Of a stretch of 37,213 nt of DNA, positions 1-9,336 are shown piece by piece. Source of the stretch: JADJOY01 sp046331705 [NCBI: bacterium] (lineage in GTDB: Bacteria; JADJOY01). The stretch covers positions 1 through 37,213 of the forward strand of contig JAXLQJ010000027.1 of the NCBI GenBank assembly GCA_046331705.1. The letters run 5' to 3'. Every line of letters starts with the position of its first letter. Positions within the stretch are counted from its first letter, which is position 1. Below the pieces are notes generated by a model. The model searched no databases and was not told where the DNA came from. It saw nothing but the letters and a program-made list of their open reading frames with translations. The translations under genes and the position numbers were made by a program.

Positions 1-374
1 GAGGATGCCTGTGCGGTGCCGTGCGTTACCGCGTGCGGGCGCCGCTTCGAAACGTCGTGAACTGCCATTGCGGCCAGTGCCGACGCTGGCACGGCCACGT
101 GGGTGCCTACACCGAGGTGCCGCGCGAGGCGGTCGAGCTGACGGAGTCGCGCGGGCTCAAGTGGTTTCAGTCGTCCGCGCACGCGCGCCGCGCGTTTTGC
201 GCCGAGTGTGGCTCCAGCCTCTTCTGGGATGCGCTGAAAGGAGCCGAGTTCGGGATCGCCGCGGGTACCCTCGACGGGCCGACCGGCCTCGAGACCGTCG
301 CCCACATCTTCACGAAATACGCCGGCGACTACTATCGAATCGACGACGGGCTGCCGAAGTCGTCCCGGGAGTAA
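1..374 (+). CDS. GFA-family (CENP-V/GFA) zinc protein, 5' truncated by the window edge
   Basis: This is the C-terminal part of a glutathione-dependent formaldehyde-activating (GFA) family protein. The frame is open from base 3 and begins GCLCGAVRYRV, the normal N-terminal motif of the family, so only a few residues including the start codon lie upstream. The internal GTG at 21 is therefore not the start. Zinc-ligand cysteines follow in the usual order: CLC, then CHCGQC, then CAEC. The end is a TAA at 372-374. The queG GTG begins two bases later, so the two are probably co-transcribed. Family members bind zinc in a beta-tent fold. Few have proven formaldehyde or glutathione chemistry, so the substrate is unknown. 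A second GFA gene lies at 2190-2579 on the other strand. Confidence 0.9.
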   Translation, partial: GCLCGAVRYRVRAPLRNVVNCHCGQCRRWHGHVGAYTEVPREAVELTESRGLKWFQSSAHARRAFCAECGSSLFWDALKGAEFGIAAGTLDGPTGLETVAHIFTKYAGDYYRIDDGLPKSSRE

Positions 375-375
375 C

Positions 376-1464
376 GTGACGGGCGGCGTCGACGCAACCG
401 CGCTCAAGAGCTGGATCCGCGACGAGGCGCAGCTCCTCGGGATCGACTCCGTCGGCTTCTGCGCGGTGGAGCCGGGGCGGGAGGTGGAGCGCTTCGCCGA
501 GTGGCTCGCGCGCGGCTATCAGGGCTCGATGGACTGGCTCGCCCGCGAGCCCGAGCGGCGCGCCGATCCGCGGCGATCGCTGGCCGGCGCGCGAACCGCG
601 CTGGTCGCGGCGGTGAGCTACGACAGCCCGGCCTCGCGCACGCTCGAGCGCGCCGATCCCGCCGGTACCGGCTGGATCTCGCGCTACGCGTGGGGCGACG
701 ACTATCACAACTGGCTCACGCGGCGAATGCGCAAGCTCGCACGCCGGATCGACGAGCGGATCGGTGGCGAGCCGGTCGGCGGCGCGCGGTGCGCGAAGGT
801 CTACGTCGACGCCGGCCCCGTGATGGAGAAACCCCTGGCGGAGCGCGCCGGGCTCGGCTGGATCGGCAAGAACGCCTGTCTGATCTCGCCCACGGCGGGT
901 AGCTTCGTGTTCCTGGGCGTGATTCTGCTCCCGATCGAGCTGCCGCCCGACGAGCCGGGAGTCGATCGCTGCGGCACCTGTCGCGCGTGTCTGGACGTCT
1001 GTCCGACCGCGGCCTTTCCCGAGCCGTACGTCCTCGATGCACGCCGCTGCATCTCGTATCTCACCATCGAGCACCGGGGCGAGATCGAGCCGGAGCTGGA
1101 GGCGGGGCTCGGCACACACGTCTTCGGCTGCGACCTCTGCCAGGACGTTTGCCCGTGGAATCGCCGCTCGCCGCGTCGTGCTCGGCCGGAGAGCCAGCCG
1201 CGCGACGGCAACCAATCCCCGGATCTGAGTGAGCTCGTGGCCCTCGACGAAGCGCGTTTCGCCGAGCGCTTCCGGGGAAGCCCGGTGAAGCGCACGAAGC
1301 TCGCTGGCATGCGCCGGAACGCCACGGTGGCGCTCGGCAACTCGAGCAACGCGGACCCGCGCGCCGACGCGATCCTGGATGCGCTCACCCGCGACGACGA
1401 CCCGGTGGTGGCGGTCACCGCGACCCGCGCCCGCGTGCGTCGCCGCGCCCGTTCGTCGCGTTGA
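376..1464 (+). CDS. queG: Epoxyqueuosine reductase QueG
   Basis: QueG is the cobalamin- and iron-sulfur-dependent enzyme that reduces epoxyqueuosine to queuosine in the wobble position of tRNAs with GUN anticodons; it is cytoplasmic. The 362-residue product has the family layout: an N-terminal cobalamin-binding region, the VDAGPVMEK segment whose Asp145 is in the position of the catalytic acid, and a ferredoxin-like domain with two [4Fe-4S] motifs. The cysteines are C199, C202, C205 and C209 (CGTCRACLDVCPT), then C252, C255 and C259 (CDLCQDVCPWN), with C225 between. The start is a GTG one base after the upstream TAA; no ATG fits better. The C-terminus after about residue 330 is short and arginine-rich rather than a full HEAT extension. 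Other queuosine genes are not in the window. Confidence 0.95.
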   Translation: MTGGVDATALKSWIRDEAQLLGIDSVGFCAVEPGREVERFAEWLARGYQGSMDWLAREPERRADPRRSLAGARTALVAAVSYDSPASRTLERADPAGTGWISRYAWGDDYHNWLTRRMRKLARRIDERIGGEPVGGARCAKVYVDAGPVMEKPLAERAGLGWIGKNACLISPTAGSFVFLGVILLPIELPPDEPGVDRCGTCRACLDVCPTAAFPEPYVLDARRCISYLTIEHRGEIEPELEAGLGTHVFGCDLCQDVCPWNRRSPRRARPESQPRDGNQSPDLSELVALDEARFAERFRGSPVKRTKLAGMRRNATVALGNSSNADPRADAILDALTRDDDPVVAVTATRARVRRRARSSR

Positions 1465-1660
1465 GCGAAGGATCTTGAGCGCGCGACACGGCGCGATTCG
1501 CGCCGGTCGTTGACACCGGCGCGCGCGGCGTGTCCGGCGCAGGTCTCGTCGGCGGCACGGAGTGACGCCGCCCGTGCGCCATCGCCCTCGCCGAGGTGCT
1601 GAGAGACGGGGCGGCGGCTAGAGTGGACGCGGCTCGTTTGCGAGGGGAGGACGGACGACG

Positions 1661-2131
1661 ATGGCCTGGCTCGGATTCGCGTTGCTGTCGGTGTGCACCT
1701 GGGGCGTCTACGGCTTGCTGCTGCACACCGGAACCATGGGCATGGCCGATCCGGCCAACGGGCGCTACAAGGCGTTCCTCTTCGTGGGTCTCGCGTACCT
1801 GCTGGTGGCGGTGATCGGCCCGCTGGTCGTGCTCAAGGTCCGAGGAGTGGCCTGGGGAAGCCTGCCGGCAAAGGGCGTGGCCTGGTCCACGATCGCGGGG
1901 CTCGCCGGCGCGATCGGCGCGTTCGGCATCCTGCTCGCGTTCAGCGCGAAGGGCACGCCCGCGGTGGTGATGTCGATCGTCTTCGCCGGCGCGCCGGTGG
2001 TGAACGCCATCGTCGCGATGATCCTGCACCCGCCTTCCGGCGGCCTGCGCGCGCTCGATTGGCGCTTCGTCGTCGGGATCGCGATGGCGGCCGTTGGCGG
2101 CTGTCTCGTGACGCTCTTTCGCCCCGCCTGA
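1661..2131 (+). CDS. Half-size DMT/EamA-like membrane protein
   Basis: This 156-residue integral membrane protein has about five hydrophobic helices (residues roughly 2-21, 39-60, 71-94, 103-124 and 135-153). It looks like half of a drug/metabolite transporter, since classical EamA transporters carry two such units and ten helices. A polar loop after helix 1 holds MGMADPANGRYKAF, a conserved-looking stretch. Such single-unit proteins usually work as dimers, but the substrate is unknown. The ATG is preceded by GGGGAGG about 11 bases upstream. The gene is about 200 bp after queG and converges on the GFA gene at 2190-2579, with a strong hairpin between the two ends. The coding call is firm; the transporter role is inferred from topology. 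Confidence 0.8.
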   Translation: MAWLGFALLSVCTWGVYGLLLHTGTMGMADPANGRYKAFLFVGLAYLLVAVIGPLVVLKVRGVAWGSLPAKGVAWSTIAGLAGAIGAFGILLAFSAKGTPAVVMSIVFAGAPVVNAIVAMILHPPSGGLRALDWRFVVGIAMAAVGGCLVTLFRPA

Positions 2132-2151
2132 CGCCGCGTGATCCTCGCGAG

Positions 2152-2178
2152 GGCCAGCTCGCACCGGTCGAGCTGGCC
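2152..2178. terminator. Perfect 10-bp hairpin between convergent genes, candidate bidirectional terminator
   Basis: GGCCAGCTCG at 2152-2161 is exactly complementary to CGAGCTGGCC at 2169-2178, with a 7-base loop. It lies in the 58-bp gap between the stop codons of the DMT-like gene (2131) and the minus-strand GFA gene (2190). There is no clear T-run on either side, so it is a terminator by position and stem strength rather than a textbook intrinsic terminator. Confidence 0.5.
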
Positions 2179-2189
2179 GCGGCTAGCGC

Positions 2190-2579
2190 TCAGCGCGAGT
2201 GCTCGACATCCTCCGGCACCGCGACCCACGCGTGCTTCCGATCCTCGTAAACCGAGAATCGCGGCGCTGGGAAGGACGGGTCGGCGAAGGCGCCCAGCGG
2301 GATCGCCACGATCTCGGGCAGGTCCTCGATCGTGTAGAGCACCGTCGAGCCGCACTCGGGGCAGAACCGGAAGCGCAGCCGTCGCCCCGAGTCGCCGGCG
2401 CGCACGTACTCCCGCGACTCACCCGAGACCGTGACCGAGGTCGCGGGAAAACGCGCCTGCGCGCCGAACACGCTGCCCGTGCGCCGCTGGCACGCGAGGC
2501 AGTGGCACATCGAGACACGCACCGGCTCGGCGGTCACCGTCGCCGTGAGCCGTCCGCACGAGCAAGCCGCGGTCCGCAT
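2190..2579 (-). CDS. GFA-family (CENP-V/GFA) zinc protein
   Basis: This complete 129-residue GFA-domain protein has the family cysteines in order: CSCG near residues 6-9, CHCLACQ near residues 25-31, and CPECGS near residue 75. These ligate structural and catalytic-type zincs in the beta-tent fold. The aromatic C-terminal tail YEDRKHAWVAVPED resembles the one that closes the fold in family members. The ATG at 2579 gives the normal family length and puts CSCG right after the N-terminus. It reads away from the ABC-F gene start region, 55 bp beyond the ABC-F stop, so it could be the last gene of that transcript. It is only distantly similar to the partial GFA protein at 1-374. Substrate unknown. 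Confidence 0.88.
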   Translation of the reverse strand: MRTAACSCGRLTATVTAEPVRVSMCHCLACQRRTGSVFGAQARFPATSVTVSGESREYVRAGDSGRRLRFRFCPECGSTVLYTIEDLPEIVAIPLGAFADPSFPAPRFSVYEDRKHAWVAVPEDVEHSR

Positions 2580-2634
2580 GGCATGCGAGTGTGGCAGATC
2601 CGCGGCGCGACAGGCTGTGGCCGCGGCGCGGGGC

Positions 2635-4722
<2,088 letters not shown>

Positions 4723-4817
4723 AACCCCCGAAATCTACGGCGCGCGCCGACGCGTTCCAACCGAGTGCGCCTGATTCGGCCGTCTCGGTTACGCGCGCGG
4801 ACGACGGGAGACTCGAC

Positions 4818-5372
4818 ATGCGGATCGACGTGGCACCCCAGCTCTCGCGCCCCGACCTGCGCCTGCGCCCGATCGAGCACGGCGACGTCGACGCCTGGTA
4901 CGCGTACCTGGCGCTGCCGCACGTGGTGGAGCACACGAGCTGGAACCTGCGCTCGTCGGAGGAGCTGCATCCGCTCGTCGAGTGGTACGAGTCGAGCGAT
5001 CCGGCGTCGGCGATTCGTTTCGCGATCGGCGAGGCGGGATCGCCGACGCTGATCGGCACCATCGGATTCCACACCATCTCGCTCGTGAATCGCTCGGCGG
5101 AGATCGCGTACGACCTTCACCCGGCGTATTGGGGACGTGGCATCGCCACGGCTTGCTGCGACGCCGTGGTGGCCTGGGGCTTCGAGCGCTTGCGCTACGT
5201 GCGCGTCCAGGCCACCACGCTCGACGCGAATCGCGCGTCCCTCCGGGTGCTGGAAAAGTGCGCGTTCGTCCGCGAGGGGCTGCTTCGCAGCTATCGAATC
5301 GTCCGCGGTGCGCCACGCGACTTCTGGATGTACGCGAGAGTTGCGCCGCACGCGCCCGCGGAGACGCGCTGA
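4818..5372 (+). CDS. GNAT-family N-acetyltransferase (RimJ/RimL type)
   Basis: This 184-residue acetyltransferase belongs to the RimJ/RimL-like branch of GNAT, which transfers acetyl from acetyl-CoA to an amine. The N-terminal strand LRLRPIEHGDVDAWY is typical. The acetyl-CoA pyrophosphate-binding motif A lies around residues 107-116 (AYWGRGIATACC), and motif B includes DANRASLRVLEKCAFVREG, where the Asn and the LEK-GF-like turn are conserved in the branch. The ATG has GGGAG eight bases upstream. It is divergent from the ABC-F gene with a 95-bp gap. Its TGA overlaps the ATG of the next gene (TGATG), so the two are translationally coupled. The substrate cannot be read from sequence; protein N-termini, ribosomal proteins or small amines are all possible. 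Confidence 0.9.
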   Translation: MRIDVAPQLSRPDLRLRPIEHGDVDAWYAYLALPHVVEHTSWNLRSSEELHPLVEWYESSDPASAIRFAIGEAGSPTLIGTIGFHTISLVNRSAEIAYDLHPAYWGRGIATACCDAVVAWGFERLRYVRVQATTLDANRASLRVLEKCAFVREGLLRSYRIVRGAPRDFWMYARVAPHAPAETR

Positions 5373-5650
5373 TGTTCTGGTTCTTGTGGGGAGTGGACGT
5401 CGTGGCGGCGCTGGTGGCGCTCTATTTCTTCTTCGTCGGGCTCGGGGACGGCTCGGTGTCGGCCTTCAACGCCCGGATCTGGATCCTGCTGCTGCTGGGC
5501 CTCGCGACGGTGGTGATCGGCGGGCCGTGGCTGCGCGGTGCAGGTCATCCGAGGCTCGCACGAGCGCTGGTGACTGCGCTCGGTGTGCCCACGCTCGGCG
5601 TCGGACTCTTCTTCCTGGTGCTGCTCGTCACCCGGCCGCGCTTCAACTGA
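5372..5650 (+). CDS. Small membrane protein, three predicted helices
   Basis: This 92-residue hydrophobic protein has three likely transmembrane helices (about residues 3-26, 35-54 and 66-86) and a short basic tail. The ATG overlaps the stop codon of the acetyltransferase gene (TGATG at 5370-5374), which fixes the start and implies coupled translation. The N-terminal pattern MFWFLWGVDVVAAL followed by an FFFVGL-DGSVS-FN segment resembles a family of small membrane proteins sometimes labelled osmoprotectant transporter permease in databases. I recall this from general knowledge and consider that label unsupported by function. No substrate-binding or ATPase partner is nearby. Confidence 0.75.
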   Translation: MFWFLWGVDVVAALVALYFFFVGLGDGSVSAFNARIWILLLLGLATVVIGGPWLRGAGHPRLARALVTALGVPTLGVGLFFLVLLVTRPRFN

Positions 5651-5662
5651 TCCGGGCGTTGG

Positions 5663-5676
5663 GCGCGGCGCCGCGC
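5663..5676. terminator. 14-base GC palindrome after the acetyltransferase/membrane-protein pair
   Basis: GCGCGGCGCCGCGC is a perfect palindrome that starts 13 bases after the TGA at 5650. With no loop in the perfect form it would fold with a small internal loop. There is no T-tract. It could end the 4818-5650 transcript, but in DNA this GC-rich a short palindrome is weak evidence. Confidence 0.25.
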
Positions 5677-5821
5677 GAGCGTGCTGCGGACCGGCTCCCG
5701 CGGCAACGCGCGTGGTGACATCGTGGGGCGAGCGTGTCGTCGATTTCGGACGCGCTCGTTCGTCATGGAGGTGAGCCCGCTCGCCCGAGAGCGTGCCGAA
5801 ACCCGAAGAGGAGAGTTGACC

Positions 5822-6178
5822 ATGCAGTACCTGATGATCCTGACCGAAGTGGAGAGCGAGCAGGTGATGCCAGGCGATCCAGGCCACGACACGCTCATGG
5901 CCGAGTACCGCGCGTTCACCGAGATGGTGACCAAGCTCGGCGTGATGCGCGGCGGCGCGCGGCTCCGTCCCACGTCCACGGCCACCACGGTGCGGGTGCG
6001 CGACGGCAAGGTGATCGCGAGCGACGGCCCGTTCACCGAGACCAAGGAGCAGTTCGCGGGCTTCTATCTCCTCGACTGCCAGGATCTCGATCAGGCGCTC
6101 GAGCTGGCGGCGAAGATCCCCATCGCGCGGAAGGGCTCGGTGGAAGTGCGGCCGCTCTGGGAGATGCCGCAGCGCTGA
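5822..6178 (+). CDS. YCII/DGPF-domain protein
   Basis: This 118-residue YCII-related protein of the DGPF subfamily takes its name from a motif seen here as SDGPFTETKEQFAGFYLL (about residues 65-82). The N-terminus MQYLMILTEVESEQ starts the ferredoxin-like fold, and the product has normal family length. The ATG has a good GAGGAGAG about 6-10 bases upstream. DGPF proteins are routinely encoded beside ECF42-group sigma factors, and this one is followed 95 bp later by such a sigma factor, so it is likely a partner or regulon member. Their biochemical role is unresolved. The conserved His/Asp pair of enzymatic YCII proteins is not evident, so catalysis is not claimed. Confidence 0.9.
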   Translation: MQYLMILTEVESEQVMPGDPGHDTLMAEYRAFTEMVTKLGVMRGGARLRPTSTATTVRVRDGKVIASDGPFTETKEQFAGFYLLDCQDLDQALELAAKIPIARKGSVEVRPLWEMPQR

Positions 6179-6215
6179 GCGCCGCCTTTCGCCGTGCTCA
6201 CCAACGATCCGCAAT

Positions 6216-6237
6216 GGGGCGGCCGCGCGGCCGCCCC
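6216..6237. repeat. Perfect 22-base palindrome between the YCII and sigma-factor genes
   Basis: GGGGCGGCCGC at 6216-6226 is followed directly by its exact reverse complement at 6227-6237. It sits 37 bases before the chosen sigma-factor start and 37 bases after the YCII stop. As RNA it would make a very stable hairpin, which could act as an intercistronic attenuator or mRNA stabiliser. As DNA it could bind a dimeric protein. If translation of the sigma factor instead began at the in-frame ATG at 6214, the palindrome would be coding sequence. Confidence 0.5.
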
Positions 6238-6273
6238 GCACGGCACCCCGCAAGGCCCGGGAGCGAGAACGAC

Positions 6274-7569
6274 GTGACGACATCTCCGACGTTCGAGTCG
6301 CCGCGCGATGCAGGTGGCGAGGACGCGGCCACCGTTCTCGATCGCCTGTTTCGTAGTGAGCCGGGCCGGATCCTGTCGGTGCTGATTCACGTGCTGCGTG
6401 ACTTCGATCTCGCCGAGGACGTGCTTCAGGAGGCCGTCGAGGCGGCGCTCGAGCGTTGGCCGCGCGAGAGCGTTCCCGCGAACCCCGCGGGCTGGCTCGT
6501 GACGACCGCTCGCCGCCGCGCGCTCGATCGGCTGCGCCGGCAGGCGACGTGGGATCGCAAGGCCGAGGAGGTGCGGGGCTTCATCGAGCTTGCGGAGAGC
6601 GCACCCGGTGACCGCGATGGCCTGGATTCGCATCCGCTCGCCGACGAGCGATTGCGGCTCATCTTCACGTGCTGCCACCCGGCGCTCGCCCTCGATGCGC
6701 GCGTCGCGCTCACGCTGCACACCCTCGGTGGCCTCACGACGCCGGAGATCGCTCGCGCTTTCGTCACGTCGGAGGCGACGCTCGCGCAGCGTTTGGTGCG
6801 AGCCAAACGCAAGATTCGCGACGCCGGCATCCCGTACGCGGTGCCCGAGTCCGAGCATCTTCCGGAGCGATTGGGTGGCGTGCTCGCGGTGCTCTACCTC
6901 GTCTTCAACGAGGGCTACGCCGCCACGGCCGGCGAAGCGCTCACGCGCCCCGACTTGATGGCCGAGGCGATCCGATTGGCGCGACTGGTGGTGAATGCCT
7001 TTCCGGGCGATCCCGAAGGGCGCGGGCTCCTGGCACTCCTCCTCTACCAGCACGCGCGCCACGCCACGCGCACCGACGACGACGGAGTGCTCGTGCTCCT
7101 CGACGAGCAGGACCGCAGTCGCTGGGACCGCGCGGCGATCCGCGAGGCGAACGCGATCCTCACGGGCGCGGTGGAGCAGGACCGACTCGGGCCGTACCAG
7201 CTGCAAGCGGCGATCGCCGGCTTGCACGCCAACGCGCCCTCGGCAGCCGCAACCGAATGGCGCTCGATCGCGCTGCTCTACGATCGGCTCTGGGAGACCA
7301 CCGGCACCCCGGTGGTGGCCCTCAACCGCGTGGTGGCGCGCGCCATGGCCGATGGACCGAGCGCGGGCTTGGCGCTTCTCGACGAGGTCGCCGGGCTCGA
7401 GCGCTATCACCTCTACCATGCGACGCGCGGCGAGCTGCTTCGCCGGCTCGGCCGCGCCGACGAGGCTGCCGTCGCGTTCCGTCGCGCCCTCGGATGCACG
7501 CTCAACGAGCGCGAGCGCGCGCACCTCGCCCGCCGCCTCGCCGATTGCGAAGCCGCCAACCTCCAGTGA
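6274..7569 (+). CDS. ECF sigma factor with long C-terminal extension (ECF42-like)
   Basis: This 431-residue RNA polymerase sigma factor would direct transcription of a specific regulon. Region 2 lies at about residues 25-90 (DLAEDVLQEAVEAALERWP, then GWLVTTARRRALDRLRR). Region 4 lies at about 145-190 (LGGLTTPEIARAFVTSEATL, then a basic recognition helix ending VRAKRKIR). The remaining 230 or so residues form a helical TPR-like extension with the LGGVLAVLYLVFNEGY segment that marks the ECF42 group. Such extended sigma factors lack a classical anti-sigma factor, and the extension is needed for activity in the studied Streptomyces case. The DGPF gene just upstream supports the assignment. The GTG at 6274 gives the usual N-terminus; an in-frame ATG at 6214 lacks a ribosome-binding site. 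Confidence 0.9.
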   Translation: MTTSPTFESPRDAGGEDAATVLDRLFRSEPGRILSVLIHVLRDFDLAEDVLQEAVEAALERWPRESVPANPAGWLVTTARRRALDRLRRQATWDRKAEEVRGFIELAESAPGDRDGLDSHPLADERLRLIFTCCHPALALDARVALTLHTLGGLTTPEIARAFVTSEATLAQRLVRAKRKIRDAGIPYAVPESEHLPERLGGVLAVLYLVFNEGYAATAGEALTRPDLMAEAIRLARLVVNAFPGDPEGRGLLALLLYQHARHATRTDDDGVLVLLDEQDRSRWDRAAIREANAILTGAVEQDRLGPYQLQAAIAGLHANAPSAAATEWRSIALLYDRLWETTGTPVVALNRVVARAMADGPSAGLALLDEVAGLERYHLYHATRGELLRRLGRADEAAVAFRRALGCTLNERERAHLARRLADCEAANLQ

Positions 7570-7588
7570 CGAATCGCGGGCTCGAACC

Positions 7589-7610
7589 GCGCGGAGCAGG
7601 CGCTCCGCGC
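7589..7610. terminator. Perfect 9-bp hairpin between convergent genes
   Basis: GCGCGGAGC at 7589-7597 pairs exactly with GCTCCGCGC at 7602-7610 around an AGGC loop. It begins 20 bases after the sigma-factor stop in the 297-bp gap that separates it from the convergent Uma2 gene. No T-run follows. I see no gene in the rest of this gap (7611-7866). Confidence 0.45.
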
Positions 7611-7866
7611 TGCCGCCGCGCGGCCACCTCGAATCGCGTCGTACGCGGGCGAGCTGGCGCTCGCTTCTACGACGGTCGTGCGATGGGTTGCGCCAGAATG
7701 ACGGTGTGAGCCGATCGCGATCTGCCGTACGCGCCAGCCGCGGGCCGCGGGAGCCTGTCACCCTCTTCGAGCCGTTGCCACGCTCGAAGCCAAGCTCGCG
7801 CGAGACGATCGAGGTCACTGCGCTGGGGCGCGGCGAAGCCGCCGTGGTTGCCGACGAAGCCGCGGC

Positions 7867-8454
7867 TCAATCGACGGCCGCGAGGGGCTTCGGCAGTCCG
7901 GACCAGAGCGCGCGCACGTCGATCTCCACCGCGTCGAAAGGCTCGATGCGTCCGGGGCGATCACCGCCATGCGTCGTGATGAGCAACCACGATGCGCCTT
8001 GGCGTCGAAACGCTTCGAGCGTGCGCGCGAGTGGATCGATGATCCAGGCATGGTCAACTCCCTCGCGGGCGTAGAGCGCAAGCTTCTCGAGGCGGTCGAG
8101 GCGCGCAGTCGACGGTGACAGCACCTCGCAAACCCAATCGGGCGCCAGCGTGTGGAACGGCGCGTCGGGAATCGAGGGCAGGCGGGCGCGCCGCCATCCG
8201 GCGAGGTCGGGCACGACGATCTCGCTGCCAAGATGGAGCTCCCGCTCGAAGAGAATCCACCACCCGCCCGGGCCGCCGCTGCCGTGATCGAAGGGCTCAC
8301 CGAGCTTGGATCCGACCACCGAGGCCACACGCGCGTGAAGCAGCCCAGGTGGCGGCAACACCACCAGCTCGCCACCGATGATCTGCGCGAGGAACCGCTC
8401 GGGAACCTGCTTCAGGTCCTCGTACGTCGCTGGCCTTCGAGATGGTTCCGCCAT
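7867..8454 (-). CDS. Uma2-family (DUF820) putative restriction-endonuclease-fold protein
   Basis: This 195-residue Uma2/DUF820 protein belongs to a family with the PD-(D/E)XK nuclease fold, very common in cyanobacteria and myxobacteria; its biological role is mostly unknown. The order of motifs fits: the N-terminal ATYEDLKQVPE, GGELVVLPPPGLLHARV, then VVPDLAGWRRARLP with the catalytic-type Asp, VCEVLSPSTARLDRLEKLAL with the Glu and Lys, and HAWIIDPLARTLEAFRR. The ATG at 8454 is chosen because the family N-terminus begins with this short MAEPS lead; the longer open frame upstream is out of family. It is divergent from the next gene with only about 40 bp between starts, so promoters must be short or overlapping. 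No methyltransferase or toxin partner is adjacent. Confidence 0.88.
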   Translation of the reverse strand: MAEPSRRPATYEDLKQVPERFLAQIIGGELVVLPPPGLLHARVASVVGSKLGEPFDHGSGGPGGWWILFERELHLGSEIVVPDLAGWRRARLPSIPDAPFHTLAPDWVCEVLSPSTARLDRLEKLALYAREGVDHAWIIDPLARTLEAFRRQGASWLLITTHGGDRPGRIEPFDAVEIDVRALWSGLPKPLAAVD

Positions 8455-8495
8455 GTCGATGAGACTACTCTGTGCCTCCGGGCTGAACCGTGGCG

Positions 8496-9284
8496 ATGCC
8501 GCACGATGTGGCGATGACGATCGACGGTCTCCGCGCGCTGCGCGCCCAGCGTCCTGCGCCGATCGCGCTGTGCCGGCTGGTGTTGGAGCAGGCCGCGGGC
8601 GACCTCGCGGAGGCGTCGCGCATTCTCGACGAGCGGCTCGCGCAACAGGTTCAGCATCGGATGCAGGTCTCGCGCGACGAGGCCAATGCCGCGCTCGTGG
8701 GTGTCGGCTGGGACGTCGAGCGCGCGTGCGAGGTGCTGGCGCGACACCGGCCGGCGGCGCCGCAGCGGACGCTCGCTGCACTGCCGGCGTCCGCTCGGAT
8801 TCAGCGCGCGGCGGAGCGCGTGGCTGCGCGGCCAGAGACGTCCTGGAACGACGTCCAGCGGCGTGTGAGCGATGTCGCGGAGTTCATTCTCGTCACGTCC
8901 CTGCATGGCTTCGATGAGCTCCTCACTCGTCACGGCCGTGACGGCACTCGGCGCATCGCGGCGGCGCTGCGCGACGTCGGCGCCAGCGCCGAGGCAACGC
9001 TGGTCGAGCAGGCGCTGGCGGTCGCGGGCCGCCCGGAGGACGCACCGCCTTCGCCGCTGCCACCCGGCGTGATCGATGAGCTCGAACGGCGGGTGAGCGC
9101 GACGGGCGACGAGCTCGCACAGCAGACGCTCACGGACGCGCATCGCTGGCGCGATCGCCCCGGCGTCTGGCCGCCGCGATCGATCGCGCACCCTCTGGCC
9201 GTCCTCGACCGGGCGTTGGACGGCGCGGTGCTCGAGTCGAAACTGGCGGAATACGTCTCGCGCCATGCTTCCGAGATCGAGTGA
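8496..9284 (+). CDS. Hypothetical protein with a DUF4375/DMP19-like domain
   Basis: This protein of about 262 residues has no confidently recognised name. The central segment from SWNDVQRRVSDVAEF through the LHGFDELLTRHG turn to AALRDVGASAEATLVEQAL resembles the DUF4375 (DMP19-like) pattern: a helix, a GGF-Q-F-type turn, then a helix with a conserved Ala-Leu-(x)n-Gly-Ala. DMP19 in Neisseria is a DNA mimic, but that function is not implied here. Upstream of it, SRDEANAALVGVGWDVERACEVLAR looks like a UBA-like three-helix element similar to the N-terminus of elongation factor Ts. No signal peptide or membrane helix is seen. Starts at GTG 8490, ATG 8496 and ATG 8514 are all in frame, and none has a clear ribosome-binding site; ATG 8496 is used. 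The next gene starts 52 bp later. Confidence 0.65.
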   Translation: MPHDVAMTIDGLRALRAQRPAPIALCRLVLEQAAGDLAEASRILDERLAQQVQHRMQVSRDEANAALVGVGWDVERACEVLARHRPAAPQRTLAALPASARIQRAAERVAARPETSWNDVQRRVSDVAEFILVTSLHGFDELLTRHGRDGTRRIAAALRDVGASAEATLVEQALAVAGRPEDAPPSPLPPGVIDELERRVSATGDELAQQTLTDAHRWRDRPGVWPPRSIAHPLAVLDRALDGAVLESKLAEYVSRHASEIE

Positions 9285-9336
9285 GAGCGCGCGGCGATCC
9301 CACACCGTCGGTGCGAGCTGGAAGAGGTGCCGAGAG

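Noticed and set aside
1490-1504. Hairpin GGCGCG-ATT-CGCGCC after queG
   Set aside because: A six-base stem with a three-base loop and no T-run is expected by chance in DNA this rich in GC.
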